A program made the translations under genes and the position numbers. Shown piece after piece: positions 58,093-64,000 of a stretch of 64,000 nt of DNA (within the stretch, counting starts at the first letter, position 1; each line of letters starts with the position of its first letter). Origin of the DNA: Neospora caninum Liverpool (taxonomy: Eukaryota; Apicomplexa; Conoidasida; Eucoccidiorida; Sarcocystidae); NCBI RefSeq assembly GCF_000208865.1, contig NC_018386.1, forward strand, positions 1,488,001 through 1,552,000, given 5' to 3'. The notes under the pieces are model-generated. The model was not told the origin of the DNA and made no database searches. It saw only the letters and a program-made list of their open reading frames with translations.

Positions 58093-60202
58093 TTGCCCCT
58101 GAAGGCTGCATCGAAATTATTCGCTTTTTACTGAGCTGCAGTAGGGCTAGCAGAGGTGGAAGATGTGTTTTGGTACCCGAAGGCACCCAAGTTCGAGTGC
58201 GTATCCTGCAGTCGCAACGGGGTCACGGGCGCGGCGAACCCCGACAGGGTCCGTGCTGTTGAAAATTCAAAACAAAGAACTGCTACCGGTGACGGAAGAA
58301 CTAAGCGAAACAGAGAACAGGGGTGCAATCAGGAGAGAAGATGGAAGCGAAAACACCTGGCCGTCCATCCGCGACGGGTTCGCACAGTCCACTGCCCAGC
58401 GGCTTCGGCCACTTTCCATGGCAACAGCGCTGCAAAATCTGGAAAACACCGGCTTTTGTCGTGTGGTGCCCCTCGTCACTTAACTCTCACTTGTTTTCAA
58501 CATAATGTTTGCTCCTACACCAGTGCGTTTCCTACAGAGTAAGTCGGCAGCTCCACTGTTGTTGCGTCGTCGGAGCCAAAAAAGCTGAGTTCACAAGAAG
58601 GTAGCGACTATGGAAATCAATGTGAAGTGAAAATACGCCATTGCCTTTCTCGGACACGTGCTGAACGATCACCTTTGTGTGGTAGCGGCCGCCAGCCATC
58701 GCACATCGGCCACTCTATCTGCCAACATGCTTCACGGGGAGTTGAAATCGACTGCAGCAGTTCAGAGAGACAGTAATGGCAGAGCCTTACCCCCCGCCGT
58801 GGTTCCTAACCAGTCGCTTTTTCTTGTCGAGCCTCTTGAATTACTGCAGTGATAAAGACACCGTCGAAAAGACCATCAACTACATAGCGAGATGAGCTAG
58901 TGACCCCTGTGTCCCACGTGGAAAAAAAGCATTTCCTGCGACCAAGTCACGCCCTCATGCACACCAACTGTGGAGCACCCTTCTGTATAGAGATGCACGC
59001 GCTTGCGTTTCTTTACCAGTACAGATCAAGACAAACTGTAAAAGCCGACAGACAAACCGGAGGTCACGAGATGAGCAGGTAGCGAAAGAGAGGAAAACGA
59101 GAGAAGGAAGCAGCAAGCGAATGAAGGCCGAAAACTCCTACGGGGTGGCTTAACCTTTCTGACTTGCCTATTGCGCGAAATTGTCCACTGCGTTTCTGTC
59201 GACTGCAATTCGTTGTGGCCAGCGATACACTAAACGTTGTCTGCTCGCTCGAGGCCGGTGACTGTTTTATCTTGTCTCTGTCCGGAAGCAAGAGCTAGTA
59301 GAGAGGAACCGATATAGACTCAAAACAGACGGCGTTTTGTTGACATAGCGACGGCACCAGCAAGGACAGAAGGCGATAAGGGAGAGGAAGGGGTCAGATC
59401 GCCGGTGAGCTACACGGAGGCCAGTGGGGAAAGAGGAAGCGAACGCGAGACAAAAGTAAACTTATACGTCAAAGGAATCGATGACGAAAGGGAGGGTACT
59501 GGAAACGGTCTTAAAAAGGGGACAAAAGAACCTGATGTTGAACGAACCCGAAAAAGGGGGACCAGGGGACCACTCAGTTGCAAAGATACTCTGTGAGAGA
59601 CATATACAAAACACGTATCAGGCGTCGGATTTCTCAGGGGACAACGTGAAATCCTTAAAAACAGCTGGTTGCACATGCCAGCAAAAAGTGACGGTCATTT
59701 TAACGGTACGTACACTGCAGGGGTTCGTGCCCACAGCGTCCGTCGCTCCTGCGTCGTTGCCCATCTTTTTCGTCCTCCTTTTCTCTTTCTGCACTAACAA
59801 AGCGAGATAGGTAGCTGCAGAGACCTCTGCCCGCGAAATCCCCGCGTGCCGCGAGGAGAAGGGTGGAAACCCAGCATCGGCTACATGTGTCTAACTGCTT
59901 GCCTTGTCCGAACAATTTGTGCCTCGTGTGCGTTCGGTTTTTGCGGGCGTGTGGTATGGTTTCTAAAGGCGCGCATCCGAGCCACGAGTCACAAACCAGT
60001 TATGAGCAGTGCTCGACACCCGCACATCGATCAAAGCAACGCGCATTTCCTGCCGCGCTTTCTCCTCCCCTGTGCGTAAAGCGCCAACAACGTGGCGGCC
60101 TTTGGAGACGCCGGGGCCTCGCCGCACAGTTGAATCGCGCGAAAGGCAATGGAGTTTTGTATCACGCAAAGAAGGCAGTGGCCAGAATCTGGTTTTTCTT
60201 TT
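58093..60202. other. Spacer right of the ROP pair
   Basis: Only short overlapping ORFs, such as a 105-codon plus ORF near 58163-58483, with no domain. The right end should hold the 3' UTR of the minus-strand membrane-protein gene. Confidence 0.5.
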
Positions 60203-63200
60203 CTACAAATCACCATATTCGAAGTCATCAAAGTGCTCGGCTCCTGCACTTGCATCGAATTCTCCGCCCTCCCTCCCGGGCGTGGGAACGCGAGGAACGC
60301 CAGCAGGGAGAGAACCCTCCTCTGTTCCATCTCGTCCTTGGTCATGCCTGTGTGGTCCACGGCGCGTCTCGCGCGGGAGGTAATCGGCTGAAGACAGAGA
60401 AGACAAAGGAATGAACTGCGGAGTCCGCGCAGGATCCTGGAAGATCGACAAGTCAGGCATCCACGAGGAAGAACGGACCGAAGACGACGGCGCGTCGAAG
60501 GACGTGTACGCGTGGCGCTTTGGCGTCAAAGCTTGCAGTTTTGAGAGATACAAATGTCTGAGTGCGCCAAACTGAAGACAAAACGCACAGGCAGACAACG
60601 ACGATTAGAGCAAGGGGAAAAAGCCCGGACGAGCTTCCGTCGTCTTGTCACTCAGGCCCGGTGGAATGAAGTCGAAGGCATCTTCCAAAAAGCGAGAGTG
60701 CCCACTTGTCTTCTGGTTCCTTCTTCCAAAGCTCTCTCCGTTCTCACGGGCGGGTGCCTTTCACACACACGCGCGCGGTTCTTCCTGATGCTTTGCGCTT
60801 TTTATCTCCCCTCTCGTCTCGACGTCTCTCCTTCCTCTTTTCACTAATTTCCCTTCGCCCTTCCCCAGTTCCCCTGCCTCCTGGCACCAAGTGTCTTCGC
60901 GTGGCTCCTTATGTCGCCTGCCAAGCCGTGGTGCCTGGCAGCTCTTCGCCGTTTTCTTCTGTGGAAATATGTTTCTTTTCGCGTGTTTCCGTGCACGGCA
61001 TCCCGTCGCCCCGTTTCCTCCGCTGTTCTCCGCCGTCCAGTCCCCGCCTGTAAACACCTTCCCTTCTCCGTGCTCTCCTCTCTGCTCCCCCCCACCTCCT
61101 TCTGGCCTCTCTCCTCGGCCTCGTCTGTTCCTCTTCACCGCTCTGTGCGGCGCGTTAGCGCCGCACAGTTTTCCCCCTCCGAATTTCTTCTTCTCTGTCT
61201 CCGTCTCGTTGGCATGTCCTCTCCCTTCCTCGTCCCCTTTTTCCCTTTAGTTCTCGCATCTTTTCAGGGTTTTTCCCCCTGCGATCGTCTCCGCGCACTC
61301 ACCCCCAAGAACGCGGTCTGTATCAGCTGGGACACCGTAGGCAGGAGAGCGATGCCGAGAGGCAGGCGCAAAATCACGAGACGGTGTAGTACCGTGTAGA
61401 GATAGAGAAGCACGAGCAGCAGAAGAATCCTGTACAGCAAAACCCGTCCACACACGCGCACAAGTGGAGAACAACACGGCAACGGGTGTTGTGAAGAGGG
61501 ACAGTCCTGCGAAGAGCCAAGACACTGCCGACAAAACGGACTGAACGGTACCCCAACGGGAGGCCGCGCGGTAAAAACTCCTCAGAACCTTAAAAAAAAG
61601 ACTTCCCCTTGAGACGCGAGCGACGGGAACGCAAACTACAAGACCGCAAACTTTCGTTTTTGCGGTTCGCCCGCGCACATTTGTTTCCTCACCCGTACAG
61701 CAACAGCCAGAAGGCAAAGAGGGCAAACTGAAGAAGCGAAGACAGAAAGGAAGAGGAACCCCGGGTTTGTTGGGATATCTGTAGCGCCGAAGCCACTCGC
61801 GCCGCCGCTGCATCTTCATTCAGGGCTGAAAACAAAATGCAAAAAGCATCGCACAAAGAGAGGCGATTGCAGCGCACGACGTCCACCTTACACACACACC
61901 CAAGTGTACGCACACATCACACCATCTATCTACATGCCTGTCAATCTACTTATCTCTCTACCTCTCGAGCTATACGCCTACCTATATGGATATACATATA
62001 ACTAGGCACAAACACACGTATCGATTCCGAGAAAAACAGATAGAGATGCACACAGCGGTTGTTGCACAGGTCTGCTTTTTCATACAATATACATATATAT
62101 ACATATATATGCATATATACATGTATATATATATATATATATATGTTTGAAAGTGTGTGTATGTGTGGGAGTGTTCCGGTGAATTCTTGCGTATCGCTAC
62201 ACGCGGTGGACACACAGAGGAGGAGCAGCCCTTGGCTGCTCCACATGTGAAAACCCCCCCCCCGGCAGCTTGCACACGCAAAAAACAGAGTGTGCTTACA
62301 GCGCAGAACGCAAGGCGGCGGGTTGAACGCACACGGTCGCTGCCGGGCGTGGATGTACGTGACGCAGCATTCGTCAACGGTGCCTGCAAAAGGAGACAAA
62401 AACCGAACGCGCACGGAGTCTCGCCACAACTCCCGTGTCGCTGGCGGATCTCCGAAAAAGGCGAATTTTTGCGCGATTCCCGTCCCCCACGTCGCTGTAC
62501 CTGGCCGCTCGTGGCACTGCTCGCCGCCACACACTCCGCATTTGCTCGCGCAGCAGGCCGTGCCATCCGGACTCGCGATGCCTGTGGCGCAGACTGGATC
62601 TTTGAAGACGGAGTCGACGGTGGCTGAAAAAAGGCCAGGAAAACAGCACAAAAACAGAACCTTCGCGAGGCGACCGAAAAGAGACGCTTCGGCCAACTCG
62701 AAAACGCACTGAACTCGTGTCAATGCAGCTTTGCGGGGGAAGCGGCCACGGCAGCATCCACAGTCATTCATCTGTACATGGTCTTTTCGCCCGCTCAAAT
62801 TTAGAGATCTTGCTATAGCTCGTTCCTTTTATGGATGCGCAAATACACGTATACACCAACAGATATGCACACATTGACCTCGAAGCGTGTCAGGACGAAC
62901 TCGTCACGGGACAAGAGTGGAGGCACCAGCGGCGCTTGAGCGAGACGCGAGGGCGTGGATGTGTGAAGAGAGACATCCGCTTGCGACAGTCACTTCTTCC
63001 GTAGCTTTAAGCTCACCTTCGCAGTGCTTCCGGAGGAAGATTTGGATGGCCTGGAGCGAGGAGATTTTGCAAGGAGCGAATCGAAAAGCAGCCATTGACT
63101 GTGAGGCACGACTCTTCACAAGTCCCTGTTCCAGCAGCGAGGCGCCGCGCTCACCACCTCACCGCTTTTGTTCACTCAGCCACAAAGGCGTATTACACAT

Positions 63201-64000
63201 AATAAATGGAGTAATGAAAAAAGGCCTCGAACCCTCAAACGTGTCCAAAGTTTACAAGTTAGTCGCTTACCCTGAAACCGTGAAGCAGAAACTCGAGAGC
63301 GACGATGGAGTTCCCTGGCGAGTCGGCAGCAGAGACACACACCGTTGAAAACATAAAACCGACGAGGGTGGCGCAGAGCCGAATCAAGTGGAACGGGCCG
63401 CGCACGAAAGCACCACAAAACGCCTGGTCTCGGTTCCACGCCCTGTCTCCCTCGCGTCTGTCGAGGCCTCTTCTCTGGTCGCACCTTCCGCTTTGCAGTT
63501 GAAATCGATTCGAAAGTGATGGACGTCTCTGTCTTCTTGGCCTTCCTTCACGTCGACAACAGTCACATGCGACGGCGGAATAATGCCGGGCGTGCTCGCG
63601 TCTCGATCGCGTTCCTCTCGCGAATTCGCCGAGTGGAAATGGTGCACAATCGGATACACCACGTCCAGATCTGCCGCTGGAAAAAGCACACGCAAGAGAG
63701 ACGGCAGACACGCTCTTCTGGGAGAGACGCAGGCTCGAACGACGCGGGAGGGAAAAGACGACCGCTTCGCGCTGCGTGGCGCTGCGTCGAACTTTTGAAG
63801 GGAAGGCGCGAGAATGACCGCCCCACAGGTCCCCAAAGGTCTGGGTGACGAAAGCTCTGGAAAAAACACTGACAAGACTGACAACGCGGCGCATCCGAGG
63901 AAAACGAAAGAAGAGAGAGAAACGTACCTATACTTGGAAGCTGCATCGTGACCTTGCCCCCGGTACAGCCTTTACACCAGACGAAAAAGTCCATCGAGTT
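60203..64000 (-). CDS. Membrane protein with CC/CGxCGG cysteine-rich ectodomain, 5'-partial
   Basis: Firm exons in transcript order: beyond 64000 to 63928, 63676-63485, 62623-62501, 62383-62300, 61825-61693, 61429-61303, 60571-60203 (TAG). Phases agree at each listed junction. One or two extra exons are possible: 63098-63017 fits the next acceptor, and its neighbour ending at 63271 has no good 5' boundary. The visible N-terminal part has CKGCTGG. A cysteine module follows (DPVCATG, TACCASKCGVCGGEQC, ECCVTYIHARQRPC, NPPPC). Then come very hydrophobic segments (LLQFALFAFWLLLYG joined to ILLLLVLLYLYTVL, then LPLGIALLPTVSQLIQTAFL) and a polar tail of about 115 residues ending FDDFEYGDL. Likely a surface or endomembrane protein. 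I do not recognise the family, and the start is outside the window. Confidence 0.75.
61143..61168 (+). repeat. 11-bp inverted repeat
   Basis: CTGTGCGGCGC and its exact reverse complement GCGCCGCACAG flank a 4-nt GTTA spacer, inside the 731-nt last intron (60572-61302) of the minus-strand membrane-protein gene. Confidence 0.88.
62122..62144 (+). repeat. (TA)n microsatellite
   Basis: About 23 bp of TA dinucleotide within a wider TATA/CATA-rich patch (62085-62150), in the intron 61826-62299 of the minus-strand membrane-protein gene. Confidence 0.88.

Noticed and set aside
58163..58483. 105-codon plus ORF right of the ROP pair
   Set aside because: A second ORF in another frame covers the same bases, with no domain and no exon neighbours.
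63271..63440. Possible exon encoding FHLIRLCATLVGFMFSTVCVSAAD in the right-hand gene
   Set aside because: The donor at 63270 is good, but the only phase-compatible acceptor would leave an intron of about 50 nt with no polypyrimidine tract, and exon 63485 can join 62623 directly in phase.

Overview
The window is nuclear DNA from a cyst-forming coccidian apicomplexan, most likely Toxoplasma, Neospora or Hammondia. Evidence: genes split into many short exons by GT-AG introns, long UTR-like spacers, many TATG/TA/CA/TGCA microsatellites, an intronless ROP2-superfamily rhoptry pseudokinase present as a tandem pair, and an amylopectin-type branching-enzyme relative. The species cannot be fixed from sequence alone. 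All exon models were assembled by eye from splice sites, reading phase and remembered family signatures; no alignment or search was run.

Layout. 1-4984 (+): 3' part of a multi-TM drug/metabolite-transporter superfamily protein (SLC35/nucleotide-sugar-transporter-like), ten visible exons, 5' end outside the window. 4985-10856: no convincing multi-exon gene, only a possible 58-residue one-TM ORF at 7754-7930. 10857-13854 (-): six-exon ER thioredoxin/PDI-like protein with signal peptide, CAEC redox motif and C-terminal KDEL. 13855-19476: low-complexity spacer. 19477-31904 (+): 20-exon, about 1726-residue chimera in which a complete GT4 glycosyltransferase lies inside the GH13 barrel of a starch/glycogen branching enzyme, whose own catalytic residues are largely replaced. 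This is the most unusual locus here. 31905-35661: microsatellite-rich spacer. 35662-49357 (+): about 19-exon gamma-tubulin complex protein 4 (GCP4) homologue with an inserted lectin/laminin-G-like beta-sandwich and a long Glu-rich tail. 50014-58092: two near-identical repeat units of about 3.4 kb, each with one minus-strand ROP pseudokinase gene; the second is interrupted by a 100-N gap. 60203-64000 (-): 3' part of a multi-exon membrane protein with a CC/CGxCGG cysteine-rich ectodomain.

The genes do not form one pathway. The GT4/GH13 chimera points to cytosolic storage-glucan (amylopectin) metabolism, the transporter and PDI-like protein to the secretory pathway, GCP4 to microtubule nucleation, and the ROP pair to secreted host-interaction effectors.
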